In this document: positions 7,704 to 16,815 of the stretch, piece by piece
Numbering within the stretch: the stretch's first letter is position 1
How the letters are laid out: each line of letters starts with the position of its first letter
Assembly: GCF_004917075.1 (NCBI RefSeq)
Contig: NZ_SSYB01000001.1
Span: forward strand, 1,347,478-1,411,477
DNA: 64,000 nucleotides
Direction of reading: 5' to 3'
Source of the DNA: Geomonas edaphica
Lineage (GTDB): Bacteria; Desulfobacterota; Desulfuromonadia; Geobacterales; Geobacteraceae
Translations under genes and position numbers: made by a program
The notes under the pieces: generated by a model
What the model was told of the DNA's origin: nothing
Database searches by the model: none
What the model saw: only the letters and a program-made list of their open reading frames with translations

Positions 7704-10700
7704 CTAGAACCTCTCGAAGTCGCTGTCACCGTCCATGTCACTCATGATGAGGTCGTGCCCCATCGCCTTTTTGGTCTGCAGTCCGTTTTTCTTGATCCCC
7801 TTCACCTCCGCCTTGCCGGCGGACTTGGTGAGCGGCTTTGGTGCCGCCGGCAACTGGCGTGCCGCGCCGTCCACCCTGAAGAAGGCGATGGTCGACTGCA
7901 ACTGAGCGGACTGCGAGGAGAGCTCTTCGGCAGTGGAGGCCATCTCCTCGCTCGCCGAGGCATTCTGTTGGATCACCTGATCGAGCTGCTGGATCGCCTT
8001 GTTGATCTGTTGCGCGCCGGTGTCCTGCTCCTTGCTGGAGGCGTTGATCTCCTGCACGAGCTCGGCGGTCTTCTGGATGTCTGGGAGGATGGCGGAGAGC
8101 ATCTCGCCCGCCCGCTCGGCCACCTCGACGCTGGAGACGGAGAGCTCCGAGATCTCGCCCGCCGCCACCTGGCTCCTCTCGGCGAGCTTTCTCACCTCGC
8201 TTGCCACAACGGCGAAGCCTTTGCCGTGCTCCCCGGCGCGGGCCGCCTCGATGGCGGCGTTTAAGGCAAGCATGTTGGTCTGGCGCGCGATCTCCTCGAT
8301 AATGGAGATCCTCCCCGCAATGTCCTTCATCGCCTGCACCGTTTCGGAGACCGCCTTGCCACCCTCCTTGGCGTCCTCAGCCGATTTCACTGCGATCTTC
8401 TCGGTCTGCTGGGCGTTGTCCGCGTTCTGCTTTATGTTGGCGCTCATCTCCTCCATGGAGGAGGACGCCTCCTCGGCCGCCGCCGCCTGTTGCGAAGCCC
8501 CCTCGGACATGGACTGCGCGTTCGCCGAGAGTTGCACGCTGCCGGAGGCGACGTTGTCCGCTGCCATCTTCACCTCGGTGACCACCTCGGTGATCTTGCC
8601 CACCATGGCGGAGAGGGCGCGGATCAACTCGTCGTTGTCGCTTCTCTCCCTGAGACTCACCATGAGGTTACCCACGGAGACCTCCTTGGCCGCCTCGGTG
8701 ATCTTGTTGATGGCGTCTACCAGCATGTTCAGGTTGTTCTTGATCAGGTTGTACTGCCCCTTGTACTCCGCGGTGATGGCGGGTGGCATATCCCCTTTGG
8801 CGATGCGGTCCACGTAACCGGCGGTCACCATGAGCGGGTTCACGATGTTGGTCACCGTGTCGTTCACGCCGACCACGAGCTTGTTCCAGCCGCCGACGAA
8901 AATCGTTGCGTCGGCACGCTTGTCCAGTTCGCCGTCCGCAGCCGCCTGGATGATGATGTCGGTCTGCTCCAGGAGCTCGTTCATCATCTTCACCACGGCG
9001 TTCAGGTTGTCCTTGATGATGTTGTACTGACCCTTGTACTCGGTGACGATCTGCGGCGGGATAACCCCCTTGGCCACCTTGTCCACGTAGTCCGCGGTCA
9101 CCATGAGCGGGTTTACGATGTTGGTGACGATGTTGTTCACCCCGACGACCAGTTCTTTCCACCCTCCGACGAAGAGTTCAACGTTGGCGCGCTCGTCCAG
9201 TTTCCCTTCGGCCGCGGCCCGGGTCACCTTGTCTGCCTCGGTGAGGAGGTTGTTCATGATGTCGATACAGTTGTTGAGGTTCAGTTTGATCTCGTTGAAG
9301 TCCCCGTTGTAGTTGTCCGTGATCCTCGGCGGGATGTCCCCCTTGGAGATGCGATCCACGTACTCCGCCGCCACGTTCAGGGGGCCGATCACCGCGTCCA
9401 ACGTGTCGTTCACCCCCTGCACGATCTTGCGGAAATCACCCTCATGCCTGGAGGCGTCGGCGCGGGTCGCCAGTTTGCCGGCCACGGCCGCCTCGACGAG
9501 CACGTTCGCATCGGCGATGAGCGCCTTGAGGTTCGTCCGCACCTGCTCGATGGTCTCGTTGATGAAGGCCTTCTTCCCCGGGAACTTCTCGAGTTCCGCT
9601 TCGAAGTTGCCGCGCCCGAACTCTGCTATGCAGGCCATCGCCTTCTTTTTCACCGCGATGTGACCGCTCACCATGTTGTTGACGCCCGTCGCCATGTCGC
9701 GGTAGACCCCCTGGTAGTTGCCCGCAGCAATCTGAACGTCGATGTCACCCAGGTCGTGCTGTTTCGACATGTTATTCATGTCCGCGATCAGGGCGGCCAG
9801 GGTGTCTATGCAGACGTTGAGGTTGTTTTTGATTTCGTTAAAGTCGCCGTTGTAGCTGTCAGTGATCCTCGGGGGGATGTCCCCCTTGGAGATGCGGTCC
9901 ACGTACTCCGCCGCCACGTTCAGGGGTCCGATCACCGCGTCCAACGTGTCGTTCACGCCGGAGACGATCCTTTTGAAGTCTCCCTGGTGTTTCGAGGCAT
10001 CGGCGCGGGTGGCGAGTTTGCCGGCGACGGCGGCCTGGCTCAGCATATCGGCATCAGCCACCAGCGCATGCACCGCGTCGATACAGACGTTCAGGTTGTT
10101 CTTGATCTCGTTGAAGTCGCCGTTGTAGCTGTCCGTGATCCTCGGGGGGATGTCCCCCTTGGAGATGCGGTCCACGTACTCCGCCGCCACGTTCAGGGGA
10201 CCGATCACCGCGTCAAGGGTGTCGTTCACGCCTGCCACCACCTTCTGGAAGTCCCCCTGGTGCCTGGATGCGTCGGCGCGGGTGGCGAGCTTCCCTGCGA
10301 TGGCCGCATCGGAAAGCATGTTCGTGTCCGCCACGAGGGCTTTGATCGACTCGACCATCTTCTGCATGGCGACCATCACGCTGTCGCCGTGCTTGTCCTT
10401 CAAGTCGATGGTGACGCTCATGTCCCCCACCGCCACGCGGTTGGCAACGTCGCCCACCTCTTTGGGGTCGGCCCCGAGCTGACGTTGCACGATTCTCGTG
10501 ATGAAAAGTCCGAAGCCGACTGCGAGCGCTACACCGACCACGATGAGGATCAGCATGATCTTGGTGGCGGTGTTCGCCATTTCTGCGTTGCCGTCGGCGG
10601 TAAGCTTCGCCTGTTTCAGCTTGGCGTCCACCAGCTTGTCGATGGAATCCTGCTCCATCCGGGAGAACTTGGCGCCGTCCCCCTCCATCAGTATCCGGGC

Positions 10701-11132
10701 CTCGCCGTCCCTGCCGGTCTGGGCCAGCCGCACGATCTGATCGATGATGGGATCATACCCGGCACGGGCCTGCTTGAACTCCTGGAAGAGCTTGCGCCCC
10801 TCATCGGTGAGTATGGTCTTCTCGAAGTCCACGGCCGCCTTGTCCAGTTCGCCGCGCAGCGTTTTGATTCTCTCGATCTTCGCCTGCTCTTCCAGCGGCG
10901 TCTTGGCGGTGAGGAGGTCCCTCAGGTTGACCCTGATGCGCTGGAAGGAAGTGGAGACGTCCTGCAGCTGGGCTATGGGGATGGTGATTCTTTCGTAGAG
11001 CTTTGCGTCGGCAGCCTCGATGCCGTGAATCTCCCTGATGCCGAAATACCCGACCAACCCAGCGATGACGGCGATGGTGATGAATCCCGTCATCAGTTTC
11101 GTGCCCAGCTTCAAATCGTAGAACCACTTCAT
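7704..11132 (-). CDS. Methyl-accepting chemotaxis protein with poly-HAMP chain
   Basis: 1142 residues, about twice a usual receptor. Transmembrane helices at about 12-33 and 191-213 bracket a four-helix-bundle-type periplasmic domain. Residues about 215-850 are a long chain of HAMP-like units; [17 protein letters not shown] and close variants recur five times. The C-terminal signalling domain has the conserved hairpin ([20 protein letters not shown]) and an extended tail that ends without a recognisable NWETF-type tether pentapeptide. GGAGG precedes the ATG. The poly-HAMP chain probably acts as a signal converter between membrane and kinase tip. It sits between the MBL-fold gene and the STAS gene, in the same orientation as cheA. 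Confidence 0.95.
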   Translation of the reverse strand: MKWFYDLKLGTKLMTGFITIAVIAGLVGYFGIREIHGIEAADAKLYERITIPIAQLQDVSTSFQRIRVNLRDLLTAKTPLEEQAKIERIKTLRGELDKAAVDFEKTILTDEGRKLFQEFKQARAGYDPIIDQIVRLAQTGRDGEARILMEGDGAKFSRMEQDSIDKLVDAKLKQAKLTADGNAEMANTATKIMLILIVVGVALAVGFGLFITRIVQRQLGADPKEVGDVANRVAVGDMSVTIDLKDKHGDSVMVAMQKMVESIKALVADTNMLSDAAIAGKLATRADASRHQGDFQKVVAGVNDTLDAVIGPLNVAAEYVDRISKGDIPPRITDSYNGDFNEIKNNLNVCIDAVHALVADADMLSQAAVAGKLATRADASKHQGDFKRIVSGVNDTLDAVIGPLNVAAEYVDRISKGDIPPRITDSYNGDFNEIKNNLNVCIDTLAALIADMNNMSKQHDLGDIDVQIAAGNYQGVYRDMATGVNNMVSGHIAVKKKAMACIAEFGRGNFEAELEKFPGKKAFINETIEQVRTNLKALIADANVLVEAAVAGKLATRADASRHEGDFRKIVQGVNDTLDAVIGPLNVAAEYVDRISKGDIPPRITDNYNGDFNEIKLNLNNCIDIMNNLLTEADKVTRAAAEGKLDERANVELFVGGWKELVVGVNNIVTNIVNPLMVTADYVDKVAKGVIPPQIVTEYKGQYNIIKDNLNAVVKMMNELLEQTDIIIQAAADGELDKRADATIFVGGWNKLVVGVNDTVTNIVNPLMVTAGYVDRIAKGDMPPAITAEYKGQYNLIKNNLNMLVDAINKITEAAKEVSVGNLMVSLRERSDNDELIRALSAMVGKITEVVTEVKMAADNVASGSVQLSANAQSMSEGASQQAAAAEEASSSMEEMSANIKQNADNAQQTEKIAVKSAEDAKEGGKAVSETVQAMKDIAGRISIIEEIARQTNMLALNAAIEAARAGEHGKGFAVVASEVRKLAERSQVAAGEISELSVSSVEVAERAGEMLSAILPDIQKTAELVQEINASSKEQDTGAQQINKAIQQLDQVIQQNASASEEMASTAEELSSQSAQLQSTIAFFRVDGAARQLPAAPKPLTKSAGKAEVKGIKKNGLQTKKAMGHDLIMSDMDGDSDFERF

Positions 11133-11208
11133 GACTACCTCCTTGACTGTGCGTTATCCGACAAGACACCGTTAACCGAATCCGTATCGGCTCGAAATTG
11201 CAATTAAC

Positions 11209-11805
11209 TCAGGCTGTTTCCGATCTCTGCACCACCTCAAGCGTCCTCAAGAGCACCTCGAGCCCACCATCAAGAACCGGCTCGTCATGCCCCGAAAATA
11301 TCTTCCTTATCTTGAGCCCACACAGCCTCTGCAGGGCGGCGCGGTATTCTTCCGTGTAGCTCCCCCCCTCGCCTCTCACCCGCACCGGCGTATCGCCGGA
11401 GAAAAGGGCCTCCGCCGCGGGAGCGTACAGACAGATGGAATCACTGGAATGCCCGGGGGTATGCAGCACCTGCAGGAAATCGTCACCGGCCCGTATGAAC
11501 TGCCGGTCGTGCAGCACCTCGTCAACCCCTGGCCCCTGCCGGTAGGCGAGCACCCGGCAGCCAAAGGCCGACCTGACAGCAGGCAACCCGGACGTGTGGT
11601 CGAAGTGGTTGTGGGTAAGTATCACCTGCTCGACCGGCTGTTTCCCGAACCCCGTCGAAATCGCCCGTATCTCGTCGAGTATGTAGTCGTCCGCCCCCGG
11701 ATCGACGAGCGTATTGACGTCGTCCATGCGGTTCCAGCCCCCCAGGATCAGATAGGAGCAGCAACTGTAGGTCGCGGGACTCTTCTTCAGGGGAACGATC
11801 TTCAA
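11209..11805 (-). CDS. Metallo-beta-lactamase-fold hydrolase
   Basis: 198 residues with the complete dinuclear metal set: HNHFDH (HxHxDH), His in HTPGHSSDS, Asp in FSGDTP and His in FSGHDEP. An N-terminal strand YSCCSYLILG opens the fold. The family includes glyoxalase II and many thioester or lactone hydrolases. Its start is 4 nt from the stop of the CheR-like gene and the receptor gene follows 76 bp later, so it belongs to the chemosensory operon. A di-iron MBL-fold oxygen sensor is known in another chemotaxis system, so a sensory rather than catalytic role is conceivable, but nothing here proves it. Confidence 0.9.
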   Translation of the reverse strand: MKIVPLKKSPATYSCCSYLILGGWNRMDDVNTLVDPGADDYILDEIRAISTGFGKQPVEQVILTHNHFDHTSGLPAVRSAFGCRVLAYRQGPGVDEVLHDRQFIRAGDDFLQVLHTPGHSSDSICLYAPAAEALFSGDTPVRVRGEGGSYTEEYRAALQRLCGLKIRKIFSGHDEPVLDGGLEVLLRTLEVVQRSETA

Positions 11806-11808
11806 GAC

Positions 11809-12417
11809 TTACCCTCCGATCTTCTTGAACAACTGGGCGTCGGGGACCACCTGCTCGAACAGGTGGGACACCTCGGGGGGGAGCTTCTGTGTGTTTTCCG
11901 TGGCGAGATACCCGCCGGGTGCCAGGGCTTCGTAAAACATCCTGAAGACCTCAATGCGCTCGCTGTACTGGAAATGGAGCAGCACGTTCTTGCACACGAC
12001 CAGGCAGTAATCACCTCCGGGCGCTTTCAGCGAGAGGAGATCATGGTACTGGAAGTTCACCCGGTCGCGCAGCAGCGGCACAACCCGGTAGCGGCCGGCC
12101 TCGTCTGCAGGTTCGAAGTACTTGTTGAACAGGTTGACCGGGGTACGTTGCAGTTCTTCGTAGGGGTAGGTGGCGGCGGTGACGATGTCGCCGAAGTGGT
12201 TGGCGCTGTCGTAGTCGGTAGCGTCGATGCGCAGGTTCTTGAAGCCGAAGGAGTTCATCTTCTCGGCAAAGATCATGGCGACGGTGTAGGTCTCCTGACC
12301 GAGTGCACACCCCGCGTCCCAGATCTTGATTCGGCTCCGCCCGGAGGCGTAGGGAATCATGTGGTCGGCGGCGTGCTCGAGGGTCGGCTGGTCTCGCATG
12401 AAGAAGGTGAATGCCAT
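11809..12417 (-). CDS. CheR-like methyltransferase lacking the N-terminal domain
   Basis: 202 residues. The SAM-binding core of CheR is present (IKIWDAGCALGQETYTVAM, then LRIDATDYD, and DYCLVVCKNVLLHF where CheR usually has CRNVLIYF). Full CheR proteins have an extra N-terminal helical domain of about 70 residues that recognises receptors; it is absent, so this is a core-only form. It is the first gene of the operon leading to the MBL-fold, receptor, STAS and CheA genes, and it probably methylates that receptor (inference). No CheB is in the cluster. Confidence 0.87.
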   Translation of the reverse strand: MAFTFFMRDQPTLEHAADHMIPYASGRSRIKIWDAGCALGQETYTVAMIFAEKMNSFGFKNLRIDATDYDSANHFGDIVTAATYPYEELQRTPVNLFNKYFEPADEAGRYRVVPLLRDRVNFQYHDLLSLKAPGGDYCLVVCKNVLLHFQYSERIEVFRMFYEALAPGGYLATENTQKLPPEVSHLFEQVVPDAQLFKKIGG

Positions 12418-12636
12418 TTATGCTCCATATTACAAGACGTAACGACAGCTTCAGTAACTCCCATACTCACATCTATCGGTCCAGCAGCGTCACAACTGTA
12501 TATGCCTATTGACCACAAAAACATTATTTTCAACCAATACAACAAGAACCTTCTGCTTGACGTTTTTCAGCTTAAATTAATAGAGACTACTGCCGAACAG
12601 TATCTGTGCGGCCCCACACATAAAGACAGGAAGACT

Positions 12637-14574
12637 ATGGAAAACTCAGGACACCACGAGGAATTGCAACGGCTTTGCGCCGTGGTAGAGAGGGCGAAAC
12701 GAGACTGGGAACAGACTTTCGACGCCGTCCCCGACCTCATAACCATCATCGGCGAGGACCACTGCATCAAGCGGGTGAACCGCGCCACCGGCGCTCTCCT
12801 CGGTGTCCACCCGCGCGACCTGGTTGGGAAGAAGTGCTACGAGGTGATGCACAGCTCCGACACGCTCCCACCCGGCTGCCCCGGGGCGCTCGCCATGGCA
12901 TCGGGTACGGTGCAGCAGGCGGAATTCGAAGAAAAATGGCTGCAGCGTACCTTCAGCGTGACCGCCTCCCCCATCCGCGACGACGCCGGGCGCGTCACTT
13001 CGTGCGTGCATGTGGCCCGCGACGTCACCGAGCGGAAGCAAAAAGAGGATGCCCTCACCGCGAGTGAGCGCTTCCTGCGCGCCATCACCGACAACATCCC
13101 CGGGATGGTCGGCTACTGGGACCGGGAGCTGCGCTGCCGTTTCGCCAACCAGGCGTACCTGCAGTGGTTCGGAAGAAGCTCAGAAGAGATGATCGGCATG
13201 ACCATTCACGAGCTCTTAGGGGAGGAGCTTTTCAAAAAGAACGAGCCCTACATGCTGCGTGCCCTCGCCGGGGAGGTGCAGCATTTCGAGAGGACGCTCA
13301 CCAGAACCGACGGCCGCGTCGGCCACACCTGGGCCCACTACATTCCGGACGTGGTGGACGGAGCGACGCGCGGCTTCTTCGTCCTTGTAACTGACGTGAC
13401 CGAGCTGAAGCTCGCCGAAGCGGCGAAGGCGGAACTGGAAGGGCGGCTGCAGCAGGCGCAGAAGATGGAATCGGTGGGGAGGCTCGCCGGCGGGGTGGCC
13501 CATGACTTCAACAACCAGCTCACCGTCATCATGGCCTACGCCGACATGGGGCTCGAGTCGCTCGACGCGTCGGACCCGCTTTACCCCATGCTGCAGCAGA
13601 TCGCCCGGGCGGCCGAGCGCTCCGCCGGCCTCACCCATCAGCTCCTCGCCTTCGCGCGCCAGCAGCCGGTCACCCCGAGGGTACTCGACCTGAACGAGAC
13701 GGTGCGGGACATGATGAAGATGCTCAGAAGGCTCATCGGGGAACACATCCACCTCACCTGGCGCGAGTCCGAGGAGCCGTGCCGCGTTAAGATAGACCCC
13801 ACCCAGGCGGACCAGATCATAGCCAACCTGTGCATCAACGCGCGCGACGCCATCGCCGACTACGGTGAGATCAGGATCGAAACGGGGACCGAGACCGTCG
13901 GCGCGGGAAGAGGCGACCGGGATATCCTCCCCGGCGACTACGTGTACCTTGCCGTGCGCGACAACGGCTGCGGCATGGATCAGGAAACGCTCAGGCAGAT
14001 CTTCGAGCCCTTCTTCACCACGAAGGAGCTGGGAAAGGGGACCGGGCTCGGGCTCTCGACGGTGTACGGCATCACGAGGCAAAACGGCGGCTTCATTGAG
14101 GTCGAGAGCAGCGCCGGACGGGGGACGCGCTTCACCATCTACCTGCCAAAGTGCCGCGAGGAGGCGAAGGCTTCCCACGCCGCAGCTGCCAGGCACGACG
14201 CGGGAGGGGCGGAGACCATCCTCCTCGTTGAGGACGAGCCGAGCATCCTCGGCATGGCGCGGGATCTGCTCGAGCAGAAGGGGTACCGGGTGCTGGCGAC
14301 GCACTCGCCTGTCGAGGCACTTACCGCGGCGGCGCAATGGGGAGGCGAGATTCACCTGCTTTTGACCGACGTGATCATGAAGCAGATGAACGGGCGCGAC
14401 CTGGCGCGCGAGCTCGCCGCCCGGCGCCCCGGCATCAAGTGCCTTTACATGTCCGGTTACACGGCGGACGTCATCGGGCATCACGGCGTCATGGATGACG
14501 ACGTCCGCTTCATCGGCAAGCCGTTCAAGGCGACCGAGCTCGCCCGCCGGGTGCGCGAGGCGCTCGACGCGTGA
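12637..14574 (+). CDS. PAS-PAS hybrid histidine kinase with receiver domain
   Basis: 645 residues and no membrane segment. Two PAS/PAC domains (about 22-135 and 145-262) are followed by a dimerisation domain with the phospho-accepting His in GGVAHDFNNQLTV, an ATPase domain ([30 protein letters not shown]) and a receiver domain (ILLVEDEPS, phospho-Asp in LLTDVIMKQMNG, Lys in IGKPF). I chose the ATG at 12637 because AGGAAG precedes it and upstream sequence is AT-rich and non-coding. No DNA-binding output is present. It diverges from the chemosensory operon. Input signal unknown; cytosolic PAS domains suggest a redox or small-molecule cue. Confidence 0.93.
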   Translation: MENSGHHEELQRLCAVVERAKRDWEQTFDAVPDLITIIGEDHCIKRVNRATGALLGVHPRDLVGKKCYEVMHSSDTLPPGCPGALAMASGTVQQAEFEEKWLQRTFSVTASPIRDDAGRVTSCVHVARDVTERKQKEDALTASERFLRAITDNIPGMVGYWDRELRCRFANQAYLQWFGRSSEEMIGMTIHELLGEELFKKNEPYMLRALAGEVQHFERTLTRTDGRVGHTWAHYIPDVVDGATRGFFVLVTDVTELKLAEAAKAELEGRLQQAQKMESVGRLAGGVAHDFNNQLTVIMAYADMGLESLDASDPLYPMLQQIARAAERSAGLTHQLLAFARQQPVTPRVLDLNETVRDMMKMLRRLIGEHIHLTWRESEEPCRVKIDPTQADQIIANLCINARDAIADYGEIRIETGTETVGAGRGDRDILPGDYVYLAVRDNGCGMDQETLRQIFEPFFTTKELGKGTGLGLSTVYGITRQNGGFIEVESSAGRGTRFTIYLPKCREEAKASHAAAARHDAGGAETILLVEDEPSILGMARDLLEQKGYRVLATHSPVEALTAAAQWGGEIHLLLTDVIMKQMNGRDLARELAARRPGIKCLYMSGYTADVIGHHGVMDDDVRFIGKPFKATELARRVREALDA

Positions 14575-14606
14575 CAATCGACGCAGGCGCCTCTTACGTC
14601 CCCCTT

Positions 14607-14956
14607 GGCAAAGGTCTTCAGGAAATTCCGGGGAAGACGCCTTTCAGATAACCCGTATCCTCTCTTGCTGAGAACGGTGCCCTTAGAGCTCCCCCCTTTG
14701 CGAAGGGGGAGGGGGGGGATTTGCCTCTGTTCCCTGTATCGCCGGTTGAAAATTGTTGCAATCACCAAAGTTGGAGGCATCTGGCGTTTGATCCCGCAGT
14801 GTGTGCAATAAACTCCTCAGTTGGTGCTTGCGTGTAATGGCAAGGCTAAATCCCCCCTGCCCCCCCTTCGCAAAGGGGGGAACGTTTGGCCAGCTTACTG
14901 CTTCGAGGCAACACATACCTGCTTCCCCGGAATTTCCTGAAGAACCTTCGCAAAGG
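14607..14956. repeat. Inverted-pair copy of the box-plus-hairpin repeat (MITE-like)
   Basis: The 350-bp unit begins with GGCAAAGGTCTTCAGGAAAT and ends with its near-exact reverse complement (TTTCCTGAAGAACCTTCGCA), giving imperfect terminal inverted repeats of about 31 bp. Inside, each half carries a GC hairpin (CCCCCTTTGCGAAGGGGG type, near 14693 and 14865) followed towards the centre by an ATTTGCC or ATTTAGCC tail. No open reading frame is credible inside it. It fills most of the gap between the hybrid kinase and the octaheme cytochrome. Confidence 0.75.
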
Positions 14957-15001
14957 GGGGAGCGCGTGGGCACCGGTTACGCTTCGTGGCCACAGTGACT
15001 A

Positions 15002-15038
15002 AAAAAGCCCCGCCTCCACAAGGGAGACGGGGCTTTTT
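15002..15038 (-). terminator. Bidirectional rho-independent terminator
   Basis: AAAAAGCCCCG and CGGGGCTTTTT form a perfect stem with A and T runs on both sides, so it can end transcription in both directions. It lies 25 bp beyond the octaheme cytochrome stop codon. Confidence 0.9.
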
Positions 15039-15062
15039 CGTGTCTGAGCTACCGAGCTTCGG

Positions 15063-16676
15063 TTACTTCTTCGGCTCGTCCTTCTTCGCCACGGTCATGG
15101 CGTCGTTCAGGATCTTCACGCCGGCCTTCGAGGCGGCGATGGAACCGGTGAGCGACTCACGGGCGAGGTCGGGATTGTGGAAGCCGTCGGAGTTCTCCGC
15201 GGTCCAGTATTCCCAAAGGACGTGCGCTTCCTCATGCTTTGCGCGCGCCTCGTCGAGCACCGCCGGGGAGACCCCCATCCTCTGCGCCGCGGCGTAGGTG
15301 TCGATCAGCTGACCGAGCCAGTACTCGGCCTTGCGCATCTTGCCCTTCACGTAGTTCTGCACCGCATCGATCTCGTAAGCCTTCTTCGCCACGCTGTCCT
15401 TCGGGTGGCAGCCAAGGCATGCCTCCTTCACGTGGTTCTTCGGACGGATGACACCGTGGGTGGAGAACATCTTGCCGTCCTTGCCCTTATGTTTGGGCAT
15501 GTGGCACTGGTGGCACTGAACACCCGCCTTGTCGTGCACGCTCCCCGCGTAGGTCTCCGACTCGGGGTGCTGGAACTTGATCAGGCGCGCGCCGGTGATG
15601 GCGTGCTTGAAGTCGAAGAAGTTCAGCTCCTGGTAGTGCTTTAACAACTGCAGCGAGTTCTTCAGCGGGAAGTGGTTGGTGCGGATGTCGTCGTACTTGA
15701 CCGGCTTGCCGTCGCTCCACTGGGTGCCCGCGTTGCAGTTGTACTCGACGTGGCACTGCGCACACATCATCCTGGAGTCGGTTTTCTGCATCACGCCGAT
15801 CTTTCTGAAGCCGCGGAAGTCGATCACCTTCAGGTCGGTGGCGCCGTTTTTCGCGAAGATGTTACCCTTAGGGTCCTTCTCTATGGCCTGAATCAGGGCA
15901 TCGCGCACCACGCGCGGCTGGGTGCCGTGCGGGTCGTGGCAGTGCACGCAGCCGAGCGGGTTGTTGGTGTCCTTGGCCACGTCGACGACGTTGGAGCTGC
16001 GGTCCCACTTGGCGCGCGGGTCCTTGTCTCCCATGAACTTCCACTTGAGGAGGTGATCCGAGGTCTTGCACTGGATGCAGGTGGCGTTACCCGCCATGGC
16101 GGTTTCCGGGAGCTTCTTCCCGGTGTCGGTCAACACGTCCCAGGTCTTGCCGGTCGAGGTGACCCCTTTCCACCCCTCCTTGAACTGGAAGCGCCCCCCC
16201 TGGAAGCGGTCCACGGCGAACTGGTCGATAACCATGAAGGCGTGGCCGCGCGGCTCGTCATGCTCGATGGTGAAACCGTGCCCGGCGAGAAGCTTGTCCT
16301 GCATCGGCGAGCGGCCGGTGGGGGTGCCCTTCTCCTTACGCGCCGGAGCCTCGTAGTTCACCTCGAAGAAGCTGTCGTACTGACTCTTGTGGCACTTGCC
16401 GCAGAGCGCGGCGTCGATGAGCGTGACCGGCTTGTTCTTTTCCGGGTCGCTCATGTGGGCGTCGAGCTTGTCATGACAGACCTTGCAGGAGAGCTTCGCG
16501 TGCTTGCTCCCCTCCTTGAGCGCCTTCACCTCGTCATGACAGTCGTAGCACTTGGCCCTGCCGTCGTTGGCGACCTGCACCGGCTTGCCCTTCGCAGCCA
16601 CGGTCAGGGCGGGGATGGACAGAAGCGCGATGGCTCCTGCTACTGCCGCCGTCACAGCCAGATTCTTCTTGAGCAT
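15063..16676 (-). CDS. Octaheme c-type nitrite reductase (NrfA-related)
   Basis: 537 residues with a signal peptide (about 1-28). Eight heme motifs are visible: CYDCH43, CKVCH64, CGKCH92, CIQCK200, CVHCH243, CAQCH305, CHQCH388 and CLGCH420 (first Cys numbered). The fourth has Lys instead of His, the hallmark of the catalytic heme in NrfA and octaheme nitrite reductases. Tyr312-Asn-Cys314 matches the Tyr-x-Cys pair that is cross-linked in the Thioalkalivibrio enzyme, and QHPESE resembles the NrfA active-site His segment. It should reduce nitrite (and hydroxylamine) to ammonium in the periplasm. AAAGGAGGA precedes the ATG at 16676. No dedicated electron-donor gene is adjacent. The family assignment is firm. 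Confidence 0.93.
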   Translation of the reverse strand: MLKKNLAVTAAVAGAIALLSIPALTVAAKGKPVQVANDGRAKCYDCHDEVKALKEGSKHAKLSCKVCHDKLDAHMSDPEKNKPVTLIDAALCGKCHKSQYDSFFEVNYEAPARKEKGTPTGRSPMQDKLLAGHGFTIEHDEPRGHAFMVIDQFAVDRFQGGRFQFKEGWKGVTSTGKTWDVLTDTGKKLPETAMAGNATCIQCKTSDHLLKWKFMGDKDPRAKWDRSSNVVDVAKDTNNPLGCVHCHDPHGTQPRVVRDALIQAIEKDPKGNIFAKNGATDLKVIDFRGFRKIGVMQKTDSRMMCAQCHVEYNCNAGTQWSDGKPVKYDDIRTNHFPLKNSLQLLKHYQELNFFDFKHAITGARLIKFQHPESETYAGSVHDKAGVQCHQCHMPKHKGKDGKMFSTHGVIRPKNHVKEACLGCHPKDSVAKKAYEIDAVQNYVKGKMRKAEYWLGQLIDTYAAAQRMGVSPAVLDEARAKHEEAHVLWEYWTAENSDGFHNPDLARESLTGSIAASKAGVKILNDAMTVAKKDEPKK

Positions 16677-16784
16677 GTTTCCTCCTTTTTCAGGGTTTAT
16701 GGGGAGTGATCCCTCTAGACACCTCATTGCAGCGCCTCCAGACGAAAGCGCAGGTATTCATGCACGAATTGGTCGGGAAAATAT

Positions 16785-16798
16785 TTGACCAAAGTCAA
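16785..16798. promoter_or_regulatory. CRP/FNR-family-type operator upstream of the octaheme reductase
   Basis: TTGACCAAAGTCAA is a perfect 14-bp dyad (TTGAC-N4-GTCAA), the architecture used by FNR/DNR/HcpR-type regulators. It lies about 115 bp upstream of the reductase start. A class II activator site at -41.5 would place the transcription start near 16750. The same segment is 18 bp before the 3' end of the Cache receptor gene, which is transcribed towards the reductase. Confidence 0.6.
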
Positions 16799-16815
16799 TT
16801 TTTGCCGGATTTTCC

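Noticed and set aside
9307-10240. Regular near-identical repeats as a possible CRISPR array
   Set aside because: The repeats are in frame within a receptor gene, encode HAMP units and lack unique spacers of uniform length.
8490-11207. Very long open reading frame antisense to the poly-HAMP receptor
   Set aside because: It is a shadow of the GC-rich codon pattern of the receptor gene; its translation is low in complexity, resembles no family and mirrors the repeats of the true gene. Several other long antisense frames were dismissed for the same reason.
11133-11215. Sigma28-type promoter before the poly-HAMP receptor
   Set aside because: Only the GCCGATA part fits; the -35 match is poor and would overlap the stop codon of the MBL-fold gene, so it is not listed as a feature.
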